Positions 44,001 through 53,814 of a stretch of 64,000 nucleotides of DNA are shown here, in pieces. Within the stretch, counting starts at the first letter, position 1; each line of letters starts with the position of its first letter. The translations under genes and the position numbers were made by a program. The notes under the pieces were generated by a model that was given only the letters and a program-made list of their open reading frames with translations, was not told where the DNA came from and did not search any database. The DNA is taken from contig NW_024466307.1 in NCBI RefSeq assembly GCF_017591425.1, positions 1,548,001-1,612,000 of the forward strand, in the 5' to 3' direction. This DNA comes from Ochotona curzoniae. Its lineage: Eukaryota > Chordata > Mammalia > Lagomorpha > Ochotonidae.

Positions 44001-44832
44001 ATGCAGTGGAAAACGCAGCTGAGAGAACCAGGGCGTCGGCCTGTGGACGGCGTTTCTAGCGGAAGGGGTCAGCGGCTGCTGCTGGGCGGAGGGGTGTCCC
44101 AGGCCCTGAGGGGACACCAGCCGCACAGTGTGGGGTCCCCCGGGGCAGCAAGCTGGCCAAGGCGCTGGCCTGTCCCCGGGAGTCGGCACCGCCGCACGCA
44201 GGGGCTGGGCAGGGCGAAGGAAGGGCACCAGGGGCTGTGCCAGGGGACCAGCAAGGAAGGAGGGGACGCCGGCAGCGTCGGCACAGGCCCTGAGGAGCAC
44301 TGCGGCCGGGCAAGGTTACCTGTGCGGCCAGCCGGGCGTGAGGGACTCTTCTAGAAGGTCGGCCTCTGAGGAAACAGGGAGCTAGCGGCCCGAGAGGGCG
44401 CAGAGGTAGCGGAAGTCGCGTGGAAAACACGCAACCTAAGTTCTTAGCTGTTGGTCTCTACGTCCAAGAGAACAATCCAGTCACCGCTGAGCTACGGCCG
44501 GGGCGCAGCATGGCGGGCGTGCCTGGCTGCGCATGCTCGGGAGCCCCAGCGCGCGGGGTTGTGGGGCGCCCCGGGCGACGCCCAGCTTCGGGGTCCCGAG
44601 TCCAGCTCCAGGCCGGGCCTGACGCGGGGCGCCCTGTCCACGCAGGGCCAGGCGGGAGTACTGGGAGAGCCTGCGGATCGCCTCGGGCAGGCCCTACAGC
44701 CCCTCCCTGTCCAAGCCGGACGCCTGGGGAGTGACCAAGGGCGCGACGGAGCTCATGCAGCAGCGGGAGGCCACGACGGAGCAGCAGCTGAGAGAGCTCT
44801 TCCAGAAGCAGAAGGTCAAGTCCGCGCAGTAG
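35031..44832 (+). CDS. BHMT: BHMT, betaine-homocysteine S-methyltransferase
   Basis: Cytosolic zinc enzyme that transfers a methyl group from betaine to homocysteine, giving methionine and dimethylglycine, the DMGDH substrate. Eight exons (35031-35063, 36777-36909, 37881-37999, 38640-38831, 39276-39423, 42376-42558, 43549-43777, 44646-44832) total 1224 bases, 407 residues, the usual family length. Seen: GDGGF at the N-terminal active-site loop, Tyr77 in TFTFYASED (betaine pocket), zinc ligands Cys217 (GVNC), Cys299 and Cys300 (GGCCGFEP), and the C-terminal arm with [16 protein letters not shown] that supports oligomerisation in the family. Splice sites are all GT-AG and the frame is open. Exon phases are the same as in BHMT2, about 9.4 kb upstream. 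Exon 7 is base-identical to that of BHMT2. Confidence 0.98.
36135..36440 (-). mobile_element. C-repeat SINE(s), older form, minus, composite
   Basis: A head fragment ('ggcatccatatgggatgcca', 'atgccatagtgct') precedes a body ('ttggttcaccccccaaatgg'), so two minus copies or an internally rearranged one are present. Confidence 0.75.
36568..36690 (+). mobile_element. C-repeat SINE, plus, 3'-truncated
   Basis: 'aggaccggtgttgtggcgct' head to 'cttgggaaagctgtccca'. Confidence 0.8.
36777..36909 (+). CDS. BHMT: BHMT coding exon 2
   Basis: 133 bases, [18 protein letters not shown]... to ...AAVEHPEA plus one base. The acceptor is ...gatcccag and the donor gtgggt. Confidence 0.96.
36910..38639. other. 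BHMT introns 2 and 3
   Basis: Introns 36910-37880 and 38000-38639. No mobile element recognised. Only short CA-rich stretches occur in intron 3 (38357-38370, 38435-38450). Confidence 0.8.
37881..37999 (+). CDS. BHMT: BHMT coding exon 3
   Basis: 119 bases, [19 protein letters not shown] then [20 protein letters not shown] and S. It contains Tyr77. The stretch after KLEN is absent from BHMT2. The donor is gtgagt. Confidence 0.96.
38640..38831 (+). CDS. BHMT: BHMT coding exon 4
   Basis: 192 bases, [19 protein letters not shown]... to ...KNVDFLIAE. The acceptor is ...cacctcag and the donor gtacgg. Confidence 0.96.
38925..39040 (+). mobile_element. C-repeat SINE fragment, plus
   Basis: 'cctcccatatggatgcgggt' to 'ctatggcttgagaaagcatt' in BHMT intron 4 (38832-39275). 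Confidence 0.75.
39276..39423 (+). CDS. BHMT: BHMT coding exon 5
   Basis: 148 bases, [19 protein letters not shown]... to ...ECAVRLVKA plus one base. Includes the Glu-Tyr pair at the exon 4/5 border (Glu159, Tyr160 by count) known to line the active site. The donor is gtaaga. Confidence 0.96.
39424..42375. other. BHMT intron 5
   Basis: The longest BHMT intron. A run of nine to ten G lies at 39452-39461, old L1 3' sequence at 41225-41660, and an (AG)n tract at 41833-41853. No SINE was recognised, unusual for an intron of this size here. Confidence 0.75.
41225..41660 (+). mobile_element. Ancient L1 3' end, plus
   Basis: Landmarks in the usual order: 'aacaacccaagagtccttca', 'agtgaaatcaaccagccaca', 'gactggagactgccagggga' and 'atggcagtaatggtggcaca'. 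Heavily mutated. Confidence 0.7.
42376..42558 (+). CDS. BHMT: BHMT coding exon 6 (zinc ligand Cys217)
   Basis: 183 bases, [17 protein letters not shown]... to ...[10 protein letters not shown] plus one base. The acceptor is ...cccactcacag and the donor gtgagt. Confidence 0.96.
42559..43548. other. BHMT intron 6
   Basis: Has a minus SINE fragment in the middle. Its last 8 bases are shared with BHMT2 intron 6. Confidence 0.8.
43085..43250 (-). mobile_element. C-repeat SINE fragment, minus
   Basis: Follows an AT microsatellite-like stretch (tacatatatgtatatatat) and reads 'cttccatttgctgatccact' then 'ggtctcccatgctggtgac'. Confidence 0.75.
43549..43777 (+). CDS. BHMT: BHMT coding exon 7 (zinc ligands Cys299/Cys300)
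   Basis: 229 bases with the same sequence, base for base, as BHMT2 exon 7. The flanking introns differ beyond tcttgcag before and gtg after. The donor is gtgagt. Confidence 0.97.
43778..44645. other. BHMT intron 7, CpG-dense at its 3' end
   Basis: No repeat recognised. From about 43980, and mostly from 44480, the sequence is rich in CG (for example gcgccccgggcgacgccc), unlike the other introns, and runs into exon 8. Confidence 0.75.
44646..44832 (+). CDS. BHMT: BHMT coding exon 8 and stop
   Basis: 187 bases, [17 protein letters not shown]... then [17 protein letters not shown] and a Gln/Glu/Lys-rich tail ending KVKSAQ, stop TAG at 44830. The acceptor is ...tccacgcag, within a CpG-dense stretch. 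Confidence 0.96.
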
Positions 44833-44970
44833 CTACAGCTGTGGGCTTCTGCCCGGAGGCCGGTGCCCACCGAGGGCGAGGAGGAGAGGGTGGGGAAGGA
44901 AGGCTGGTACCATCTGCAGGAAAAAGGATTGTAAACGGCAACATCTGGCCACTTTAGGTTACCAAGAAGC

Positions 44971-44996
44971 AAAAAAAAAAAAAAAAAAAAAAAAAA
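44971..44996. repeat. (A)26 homopolymer
   Basis: Uninterrupted A run in the BHMT 3'UTR, not preceded by any SINE body. Confidence 0.95.
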
Positions 44997-45124
44997 GTGT
45001 GTCAGGGCCACTTGCAGGGACAAAGCACCGTAGGAAGTAACTTCGAAGTCGTTTTGAATTTGGCCCTCCCAACAAAAACCATTTGTATAATGACCCAGCC
45101 AAACATGGAAAAGGCCACCCTTGA

Positions 45125-45130
45125 AATAAA
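45125..45130 (+). promoter_or_regulatory. BHMT: Probable BHMT polyadenylation signal
   Basis: AATAAA 293 bases after the BHMT stop codon, followed by a T/G-rich stretch (attgtctctggtg) of the kind expected downstream of a cleavage site. Confidence 0.5.
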
Positions 45131-45439
45131 AGATGCAATTGTCTCTGGTGCCTTCTCTTCCATCCCTTCTCTTCCTGTTCCATTCAACCTTCCCCCAGGC
45201 TCCTATAACCCAAGCAAGGAACAGCACCAGGCTGTGGGGCACGCTAGAGCTCTCCAATCCCTGGGCAATTCACAGCGTGGGAGTGGGAATCCCACAGCGG
45301 TTGTGTAGGCTGCACAAAACCAGGGCCACCTCAAAGCTTCACTGGGGAAAGCCTGCCGCGAGCTGGCTTACTGCTCAGCTTCACCCTCTAACTGTGTGGT
45401 GAGCAGGGGTTGTACATGCAGGGCAGTGGGCAGGAGTGC

Positions 45440-45605
45440 CGCTTGGTACATCCGTCTTCCATCTCAGCACTGTTTCAAGTCCAAGCTGCTCCACTTCCAA
45501 TCCAGCTCCCGGCTAATAGCCGTGGGACAGGAGGCAGGAGACCCACATGGAGTCCCTGGCTCCTGGCTCCTGGCCCAGCCCTGGCTTTGCAGCCGTTTCT
45601 CACTG
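45440..45605 (+). mobile_element. C-repeat SINE fragment, older form, plus
   Basis: 'aagctgctccacttccaatc' to 'ggctcctggcccagccctgg', without a clear tail. Confidence 0.7.
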
Positions 45606-45737
45606 TTGCCAGGGCTCCCTCTGACATCCACTGTGTCATGAGAGTCCAGGTGTGAAGAGGCAAGACCTTCAGAGTGAACAAAGCCCAGCTGGAGTGCAAG
45701 GGTTCACGCCGCTCTGCCGACATCCCGAGGCTGGCAC

Positions 45738-46072
45738 ATTTTTAAAAGATTTATTTGATTCTCTTTAATTGGAAGGTCGGATTTACAAAGAGAAGGAGAT
45801 ACAGAGAGAAATATTTTTCATCTGCTGGTTCACTCCTCAAGTGGCTACAACAGCCAGAGTTGAGCTGATCCCAAGCTGGGAGCCAAGAGTCTCCTCCGGG
45901 TCTCCCACGCGGGTGCAGGGTCCCAAGGCTTTGGTCCGTCCTCGACTGCTTTCCCAGGCCACAGCAGGGAGTTGGATGGGAGTGGAGCGGCCAGGACATG
46001 AACCAGTGCTCGTATGAGATCCCAGCACCTGAAAGACGAGGATTTATCCACTAGGCCACCGAGCTGGACTCA
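45738..46072 (-). mobile_element. C-repeat SINE, younger form, minus, near full length
   Basis: The tail tttttaaaagatttatttga lies at the left; 'ggtccgtcctcgactgcttt' and the head 'ccactaggccaccgagctgg' follow. Confidence 0.92.
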
Positions 46073-46249
46073 GAATGGACATCTGGACAGCTGTTAGAAG
46101 AGTCTTGGTTCTACTTGATTTTGATTTTTAGTTCCACAGTTTGCAAATCTGTGAAACTAAATCCATGTGAAATTTCTGTATCCCAATTTCCTCGTCTAGC
46201 AGCAATAAAAAACAGTGAGACAAAAATAGTGACATTATAGTTGTGGTCC

Positions 46250-46440
46250 TTGGGCTACTGACTCACCCAGCCCTGCCAGGCCCGACCCCGGAGGCAGTGG
46301 TGACACCCACAGCAGTTGACTTCCTGCCATGCCTGTGGGAGCCCTGGACTGCATCCCTCCCGACTTCGCCCAGGCCTGGCTGCTGTGGCCGTTGGGGGTG
46401 AACCAGCAGGTGGGAGTTACATACTTTAGCAAGTAATAAA
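46250..46440 (+). mobile_element. C-repeat SINE fragment, old, plus
   Basis: The recognisable part is 'ctgctgtggccgttgggggt' followed by gaaccagcaggtgggag. Confidence 0.6.
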
Positions 46441-46570
46441 GGCAAAAGAAATCTCCAGAATTTCACTACATAAATTCCATGAGTACACATAATATTCTTT
46501 TAAGAAATCCTTCCCTGGGACTGTCATTGTTGAGTAGCAAGCTAAGCCTCCACCTGCAGTGCTGGCCTAT

Positions 46571-46991
46571 TGATGCTGTCCTGCAGCGATGGACTCGTGC
46601 ACGGAGCCGACAGTAACACAGGGGGACTCTGAGGATCGGACGCCGAAGTTTATTAGTGGCATCAGCCTTTATACACTAAAGGTCATATGGGATAAGGAAG
46701 GAGGTATTGAGCTTATCAAGAAAACCCATCAACTGTTTCCATACCGCTGTTTGGAACTCTTTTGTTTTGTACATCCTGCCAAGTGTTCTCCTTCTGCATG
46801 CTGTCCACTCAGCTGTTGTCATACAGATGACATCCATTTAGTTCTATGAATGGTACACACTCAGTTGTTCTTATACAAATGACATCCAATCAGTTATACA
46901 AAAGGTATCCGGTCCGTTGTTCTCATGCAAATACCATCCAACCATTGTAATCCTGTGCTCTGACCTTCTAGGGTCACAATGTCCTTCTACA
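46571..46991 (-). mobile_element. Solo LTR of a betaretrovirus-like (ERV2/ERVK class) element, minus
   Basis: On the minus strand, a TATAAA (complement 46668-46673) is followed 13 bases later by AATAAA (complement 46649-46654) and a CT-rich end, the compact TATA/poly(A) arrangement of betaretroviral LTRs. The upstream U3-like half holds three imperfect copies of a GGATGTCATTTGTAT-type word. Ends are TG...CA. An inner boundary at 46582-46978 flanked by ctgtcc/atgtcc is an alternative. No internal retroviral sequence is present in the window, so it is a recombined remnant with no coding capacity. Confidence 0.65.
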
Positions 46992-47171
46992 GTATATGGT
47001 CATTGATTCAGGTCCCAGCTACTCCGCTTCTGATCCAGCTCCCTAAATGCGCCTTGGAAAACAGCAGAAAACGGTCCAAGTCCCTGGGCCTCTGCATCTA
47101 CACGGAAGATCTGCTGGCTTCAGCAGCCCAAGCTGTTGCAGCCTTTTAGGGAGTGAACCAGGAGATGAAAG

Positions 47172-47172
<1 letters not shown>

Positions 47173-47215
<43 letters not shown>
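47173..47215. repeat. (TG)21 microsatellite
   Basis: Forty-three bases of pure TG, located in the CT-rich 3' region of a SINE. Confidence 0.97.
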
Positions 47216-47217
<2 letters not shown>

Positions 47218-48019
47218 TCCATCTCTGTAATCCTACCTTTCAAATAAAAAGAAAACTTGAAAAACAAAAACTCCCCTCAAAAGGCTCCGTGTTCTCGAAC
47301 TCTGTGTCAACGCTGCCTCCTAGTGGTGCATTTTGAACTCTGCGTGCCAGCAATGTGACCCACAAAAGGGAAGGCTCATTCGGCGCCCAAGCGTTGGCGG
47401 CAAGTGCACACTTGCCACAGGTTATGACTTTCAGGGCCAGAAGAGCTGGAGGGGAGGTCAAAGTGCAGATACCCCCTGTCAAGGGTAAGACTGGGAGTCG
47501 AGAAGCTTGCCCAGAAAGACTGGGACGGTCGGTTCTCCAAACAAAGGAGACAACCGTGACACAACTCCAAGTCCACGTAAACTCTTCTATGGCGTGGCTC
47601 TTGGTCACGTGGGAGCGCGACACCCCCGCGCAGGACGCCGCCCCGCCAGCAGGTGCAGCCCCAGCATCAGGCACAGAGAACCCGGGGCTGGACCAAGGGC
47701 TTCAGTTCCCAGCGTGTCCAGAGGAGGGCAGCAGGACGCCAGCACGGACCGGCTGAGCAGCCGGCTCCTGGGAGCTGGGTCTTCCAGGGGCCCACACCTC
47801 TGGCCTCTGGCCGGCTACATCAGCGTTCCCCTGAAGATGTGCGAGTCTTAGAACCCTGCCCTGGACGACCCATCCAGCGGGGAAGGCTTCCTGGGTCTCA
47901 GCCAGCACCCCGTCTGCCCTCTCAGCTTCTAGCTGGCCAGTGTGTCCCCACCAGTCACAGCCCTGTCTCCACCCCTGATAAGAAGGAGGTTTCTTTTCCA
48001 GCCCCACTAAGCCACTACT

Positions 48020-48190
48020 GCAGCCTGGGGAGCTGGCTCACGTGCTCAGACCCCTCACCCATGTGGGAGACCTGGAAGAAGCTCCTGGGCCCTGGCTTCT
48101 GCCTGACCTTGCCCTGGCTGTTGTGGCCTTTTGGAAAGATCTCTCTCCCTAACTCTGTTTTCTAAATGAATATGATAAATCTTTAAAACA
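48020..48190 (+). mobile_element. C-repeat SINE fragment, plus
   Basis: 'acccatgtgggagacctgga' to 'ttttggaaagatctctctcc' and a degraded tail ending before a G9 run at 48201. Confidence 0.8.
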
Positions 48191-48239
48191 GAAAAAAAGG
48201 GGGGGGGCACTTTATGTACCATTAAATCAAATGCACAAC

Positions 48240-48562
48240 TTTAAAAAATAAATTTATTATATGTATTTGTGTTTATTTGAATGAAAGAGACAACTAGAGA
48301 CCAACAGACTTCTATCTGTTGGTTCACTCGCAGCTGGCCACACAGGGCTGTGCAAGATCGGACCCAGGAATGCCAACCGGGTCTTCCATGCAGGTGGTAG
48401 CTGTTCAAGGATTTGGTCATCTAACACTGCTTTCCCAGGTACAGAATCGGGGAGCTGGTTTGGAAGTGGAGCAGCCGGGACTAGAACCAATGCCCATGTG
48501 GGATGCTGGTGTTACAGGTGAGGGTTTAACCCACTGTGCCACAGCCACTGCCCCCAGAGGCT
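48240..48562 (-). mobile_element. C-repeat SINE, older form, minus
   Basis: The tail 'aaaaaataaatttattatat' lies at the left and the head 'cactgtgccacagccactgc' at the right. Confidence 0.87.
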
Positions 48563-49684
48563 CAGCTGCAGTGTGGGCTAGACCAGCATTCACTTACAAG
48601 TCTGTGAAAACCCTGCAGATGTTTGTGGCAGAACCGAGTCTTGAAATACTCAGCAAGTTTTAAATAAAACTTTCCCCATGTATTCAAAATGGGGAAGAGG
48701 GGATTCCCTGAATCCCCCCGAGAGTCCCAGCACCGGGGCTGGGGTGGACTCTGGGGCTGTCCTCTCTGTTTTTGTACTTGGACACTTTGCATCACAAAAA
48801 AAAAAAAAGCTAAGCAAGTCTGGAAGACTGGAAAGAAGCAAATGCAGGAGACGCTCGGATTTGAGCCCCGGGTGGATGGGGGATGGCGGGCTATGGTGTG
48901 TGTGCCCCGGTGACCCACACAACAGAGGCACCTGGAACCCCCAGTGCTCCAGCCAGTGTGCACGTGTCAGCCCTCTCCCCTGAGGCAGACCACCCCCGCT
49001 CCTGTCTTCCCCAGCCTGGCACCTCCCAACCACTCTCTCTCCCCACATACTCAGAAACCTCTCACCCCCAGGGCCCTCTTGCACTTAGCCAGGCCCGGTC
49101 AGCTCCTCTGGGCGCCCTGCACCTCCATCCCAAGGAGCTGTGCCCTCAGCCCAGCAGCCCAGCAGCCACACACTGCCAAGTTGCTCCTGCCACCAGCCAG
49201 GTTGGTTAGATCACTCTGGGGCTGCCTCCTGGGATCCTGCCCTCTCACCCCACCAGCTTTTGGCCTCTACCTGAGGTTACCAGCCCCCTCATGCCACTTT
49301 GCTGAGCACCCTCAGGAGGCAAGCGGTTCCCTGGGCCTCCTCACAGGGATCCTGGCAGGTACGCATCTGGGGGCAGCAGGTGGCCGTTGGGAGGAGCCGG
49401 GTGAATTAACCATGGGCCTCCGAGGACAGAAGCGTTTGCATCAGGAAGGCAGCACCCGGGGTGTGTGGGCAGCACTGGGTGAGCGGAGCCGGAACAGCAC
49501 CCGGAAGGTACAAAGCAGTCCTGAGGCTCAGAGCCTCCGGCTGTGTGGGCGGATGTCTTCCAGCAGGGAAGGGGCAGAAGCTGGCGTGGCAGCCACCACC
49601 AGCTTCACGAAGCTCCATGCACGCCCGGATGCATCATGTAGGTGACAGAGGGAAGCACACTCGTCTCCAAGGAAACTGTTTTTG

Positions 49685-50003
49685 AAGGTGTATTTTATTT
49701 TTATTTGAAAGGCAGATTTACAGAGAGGACAACAGTGAGGGAGGCCTTTGCATCTGCTGGTTCACTCCCCATGTGGCCACAACGGCCGGCGCTGAGCCAG
49801 TCCAAAGCCAGGAGCTTCTTCCAGGTCTCCCATGCGGGTGCAGGGTCCCAAGGCTTTGGGTCGTCTTTGACTGCTTTCCCAGGCCACAAGCAGGGAGCTG
49901 GATGGGAACCAGGGCTGCTGGGATTAGAACCGGCACCCATATGGAATCCCGGGCACTTGCAAGGTGAGGATTTAGCCATTTAATCATTGTGGCAGCCCTG
50001 GCC
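49685..50003 (-). mobile_element. C-repeat SINE, younger form, minus
   Basis: 'tattttatttttatttgaaa' tail, 'cccatgcgggtgcagggtcc' body and head ending 'gtggcagccctggcc'. Confidence 0.9.
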
Positions 50004-50751
50004 TGACTCCATTTTCCCCACTCCACAATGATTTTGAAGTGCATGGGTTTTGTGCCACCAGTGGAACTGCCCAGTCAACCTCAGCCCTTTGAGCCTGCAA
50101 CTAGGTCCTGGAGCAGAACCATCTCAGGTGCCCTGGGGTCTGCTGGGACAGAGGACAAGGACCAAGCACCCCTCCGGCCACTAGAGGGCACCTCCTGGGC
50201 ACTCATCGCCCACCGCAGCCCCCTTCTGCTGGGCCAGGCTGGCAGCTGTGGGGACCCTGAGGGGTCCAAGTGTGTGGGAACATGCAGTTGAGGGGTGAGT
50301 GTACTTCAGTGCCAAACAAATGGAAGCCAAGCCTAGACTCTGCCTGACACGCATTTCCCCTGGATTCTGCAAGAAACTCCGGCTGTTCTTTCGCTGGTGG
50401 TCCCCCACACGGTGGGCATTTGGGTCACTTCCTGGGGCTTCTGTCGGCCACGTAGAACAACCACCTATGGGTGAGTTCTTGGGTCCTGCTCCTCCATTCA
50501 CCAACGGGCAAGCTCCAATCGCTGCTTCTGTCAGGACTCGCACCGCGCCTACGTAGAGGAGACGAAAATGAGATCCGGGTCCAGGCAATGTCCAGCTAGG
50601 GGCTGGGCAGTGGAGAGCCATGGTTTCTGCGGCGAGGGCGCTACCTGTTGGAAGAAGTGAGTGTTGCAGATGTGGTGGGACCCTGGCACTGCAGCATTCA
50701 AAAGAGCCATCGCTGCAGTTACATTTGGGTAAAAGTAAAAATCAAATGATC

Positions 50752-51003
50752 TGGGGGCCTACACTATGGAGCAGTGAGTAAAGCCAGCATCTGCAGAGCC
50801 AGCATCCCACTGGGCGCAGGTTCAAGTCCCAGCTGCTCCACCTCCAGTTCAGCTGTCCATTAATGCAGCCTGGGAAAGCCATGGAAATCCAAGTGCTTAG
50901 GTCCTGTGCCCATGTGGGAGACCCTGCTGTGGCAGTCATTTTGGAAGTTACTGCTCACTGACTCTGTAATTCTCCCTTTCAAATAAATCATTTTTTTAAA
51001 TCT
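50752..51003 (+). mobile_element. C-repeat SINE, older form, plus, internal deletion
   Basis: Head 'ctacactatggagcagtgag'. The segment between 'catgtgggagaccctg' and 'ctgtggcagtcattttggaa' is shorter than in other copies. Ends ctttcaaataaatcattttt. Confidence 0.85.
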
Positions 51004-51435
51004 TTAACAGTAAGAGATCAGAAAGCTGTGAAGCCCTGGGACCTACGGCTCTCTGCAAAGCTAAGCATCAGTGGTCGGCAGTGCCCTCCTTCACGGGGGC
51101 TGGATTCCCTACAAAGGGCAGGGCCATCCAGAACAGGGACAGGCAGCATGGCCTGCCCTCCGACTCCAAGGCCTGGAAGAGCTGAGGCTGTGAGCCCAGG
51201 AAGCAACACTTGCAAGGGTCAGAATAGGGGGCAGCGAGGACAGGCCTTCCAGCAGAAGGAGCCTCTGTGTGAAGACCTGTAGGCAGACGCCCGCTGGGGT
51301 GGATGCAGGTAGAGGCTCACACACCCAGGTCAGGAAAGTTTCTCCTTTATTCTTGGTGCAGCAGAAAGCACTGGAGAATCATAAGCAGGAAAGGATGCGA
51401 TGGCATAGTCTATCCCACTTTTAAAAGCATTCCTT

Positions 51436-51766
51436 TGGGACCCAGCGCGGTAGCCTAGCAGCTAAAGGCCTTACCTTTAACGTGCCAGGATCCCATATGA
51501 GCGCTGGTTCTAGCCCTGGCAGCCCTGCTTCCCATCCAGCTCCCTGCTTGTGGCCTGGGAAAGCAGTCGAGGACGGGCCAAAGCCTTGGGACCCTGCACC
51601 TGCGTGGGAGACCTGGAAGAGGCTCCAGTCTCCTGGCTTTGGATGGGAGCAGCTCCAGTTGTTGCAGCTGCTTGGGGAGTGAATCATTAGACAGAAGATC
51701 TTTGTCTCTTTTCCTATGTGTATCTGCCTTTCTAATAAAAAATAAATCCTTGAAAAAAAAAAGCGT
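51436..51766 (+). mobile_element. C-repeat SINE, younger form, plus, full length
   Basis: 'gggacccagcgcggtagcct' to 'ataaaaaataaatccttgaa' and an A run. Flanks 'aaaagcattcctttg' and 'aaaagcgtattgctttg' look like an imperfect target-site duplication. Confidence 0.92.
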
Positions 51767-53159
51767 ATTGCTTTGACCAGCTTTGCGAGGAGGTGATGAG
51801 AGGTGTCGGGACGTAGTACCTCAGGTTGAACCCGAGACAGATCCAAGTTGCACTGCCTTCCCTCCTCCTCACCGCCCACACTGCCTCGCCTCCTCTCTAC
51901 CAGGCAGGCTCAGGCGGGGAAACAACAGTGCTTGCTCTGGGCCATTCAGAGCAGGGGAAATGGTGACAAATGACCAATATGTCAGGCAACCGGAGGGCTG
52001 TGGCCCAGAGCCAACAAAGCAGGAGCCCACTGTCCCTGAGTGGGAAGGTGTCATGGCCACCCAAAGGGGACTCGAGCCTGCAGGGGATACTCAGGGGGCA
52101 GTGAGCCAGGCATAGCCCTCTGCCTGCCCCCCTCACCTCCAGGGTGGCAGTGCCTGTGCAGAAGCCAGGAAGCCGGGAGCTGGCCCAGGGAAGCACCAGG
52201 GGTCAGCTCCCGGCCAGGCCCCACAGGGCGTGGTTCCCGCTGAGTGATTGCATGCCACCACCGACCAGGTGGCTGTCCTGGACTTGGATGGCGTCCTGCT
52301 CACGTCCTGAGCTGTGACTCACCCACCCAGGCATCTCTCTCCTCCACCCTACAGCCTGCCGTGCCTCCTTGGCGAGCCCTGTCCTCTCTCAGGGACAATG
52401 GAGGCCCCCCTCCCCCGCTGCACCCCCCTCCAGCAAGGAGTTTTAAACAGAGACGCCTGTGTCCCCAAGGCCGCCCACAGCCAAAAGCCACTTCCCGGGG
52501 CCTGGGGCCATTTGGCCACAGCTTCCTGCAGACGTCCAAAAGCACAGCTCATCCCCACCCCCCACGCACACACCCCCAGCACAGCAGGGTCCCTCCTGGC
52601 CGCCTTCTCAGCCTGTACCTCCTGGAATTCTGCTTCTAAAATCCCCATGGTGTCCTGGAACCCTCCCAGCCCTGCCAGGGTCTGGCTTCCTGCAGGCTCA
52701 CATGGGAAGCTGGGATCCCAGGCAGCTGCTCACAAGGCTGGCCCTGCTCCCTGCTCGTGCGCTGCATACGCGGCCGGCCCCAAGATGGCGGTGCAGCATC
52801 ATTCCCTAGACGCAGCAGTCTGACAATGGACACACCATTGTGTGAGGTGCGCCAAGTCCCCAGTGGAGGACGAGCATGTCTCCAGATGCCACTGAGTGCT
52901 TGAGGGCTGAAGGCTGACTTGGTGATGCCAAGAGGAGAGCCCCACGGGACACAGGTCCCCGGCACCCTAGATTCCTCCCGGGTTTTCACCACAGTCAAGG
53001 CCACCCACTGCCCCACTGGCCCAAAGACCTCAAAATGTCTTGGTAACCTCAGGCAGACAGGAGTGAACCCCGAAGCTCTAGGGAGACCCTGACAATTGCC
53101 CAGCAGGGAGAGGCTCAGACAAGATGTCTAACCTGAGATTCCTCAAGAAGAGTTCCAGC

Positions 53160-53475
53160 AGAGGCTGGCGTTGTGGCTTGGCAGGGTAAGCCACCACCTG
53201 TGGTGCTGGGATCCCATTAGGCACCTGTCGGAGTCCCAGTGGTTCCACTTCTGACCTAGCTTCCTGCAAGTGCAACAAGCAAAGGCCCATGTGTCTGAGT
53301 CCCTACCGCCCATGGGGGAGACTCAGAGAGTTCCAGGCCCAGAACTTCCACCTGGCACACTGCAGCCATTTGGAGAGTAACTAGCAGACGGATAATCTCT
53401 CGCTCAATTCCTCTCTCTTTCTGCCCCTCTCCCGCTATCACTCTGGCTTTCAAATAAACTATTTTTTTAAGTGTT
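53160..53475 (+). mobile_element. C-repeat SINE, older form, plus
   Basis: 'gaggctggcgttgtggcttg' to 'ctggctttcaaataaactat'. Confidence 0.88.
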
Positions 53476-53480
53476 ACAAG

Positions 53481-53790
53481 GGTTGGCATGAGCACATGTC
53501 ATGATGATCCTCCTCTTAAAGTGTGAGCGTCCCATATGGGTGCCCGTTCGTGCCCTGGCTGCTCACTTCTGATCCAAACCCCTGCAAACAGCTTAGGGAA
53601 GCAATGAACACGGCTCCAGGCCTTGGGCCCTGCACCCCGTGTGCCTGGAAGAAGCTCCGGGATCCCAGCTTTGATCTGGCCCAGCTCTGACTATTGCGTC
53701 CATTCGGGGAATGAGGCAGAAAATAGAAGATCTTTTTCTGCCTCTCCAATTCTCTAGCTTACAAGTAATATAAAATAATAATACTTTTGT
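53481..53790 (+). mobile_element. C-repeat SINE, older form, plus
   Basis: 'gggttggcatgagcacatgt' head, 'gtcccatatgggtgcccgtt' and a tail ending in ataaaataataatac. Confidence 0.82.
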
Positions 53791-53814
53791 TTTAAGAAGT
53801 TCAGCAAATAAACT

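Larger units (their letters stand above)
44833..45150 (+). other. BHMT: BHMT 3' untranslated region (approximate)
   Basis: Follows the stop codon. It holds an uninterrupted run of 26 A at 44971-44996 and an AATAAA at 45125-45130, taken as the probable polyadenylation signal. A later AATAAA near 46204 would give a longer form. Confidence 0.5.
46520..47262 (+). mobile_element. C-repeat SINE, plus, split by an LTR
   Basis: The head half ('gagtagcaagctaagcctcc' to 'cagtgctggcctat') ends near 46570 and the body resumes at about 46992 ('gtatatggtcattgattcag') and continues to 'ctttcaaataaaaagaaaac'. The middle is the solo LTR described separately; a (TG)n expansion sits near the SINE 3' end. Confidence 0.8.

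Noticed and set aside
44420..44957. Open frames of 104 and 168 codons near BHMT exon 8
   Set aside because: They arise from the CpG-rich block and read through BHMT exon 8 in the wrong frame.
48944..49645. 233-codon open frame on the plus strand
   Set aside because: Pro/Ser/Leu-rich low-complexity translation with competing frames and no gene context.
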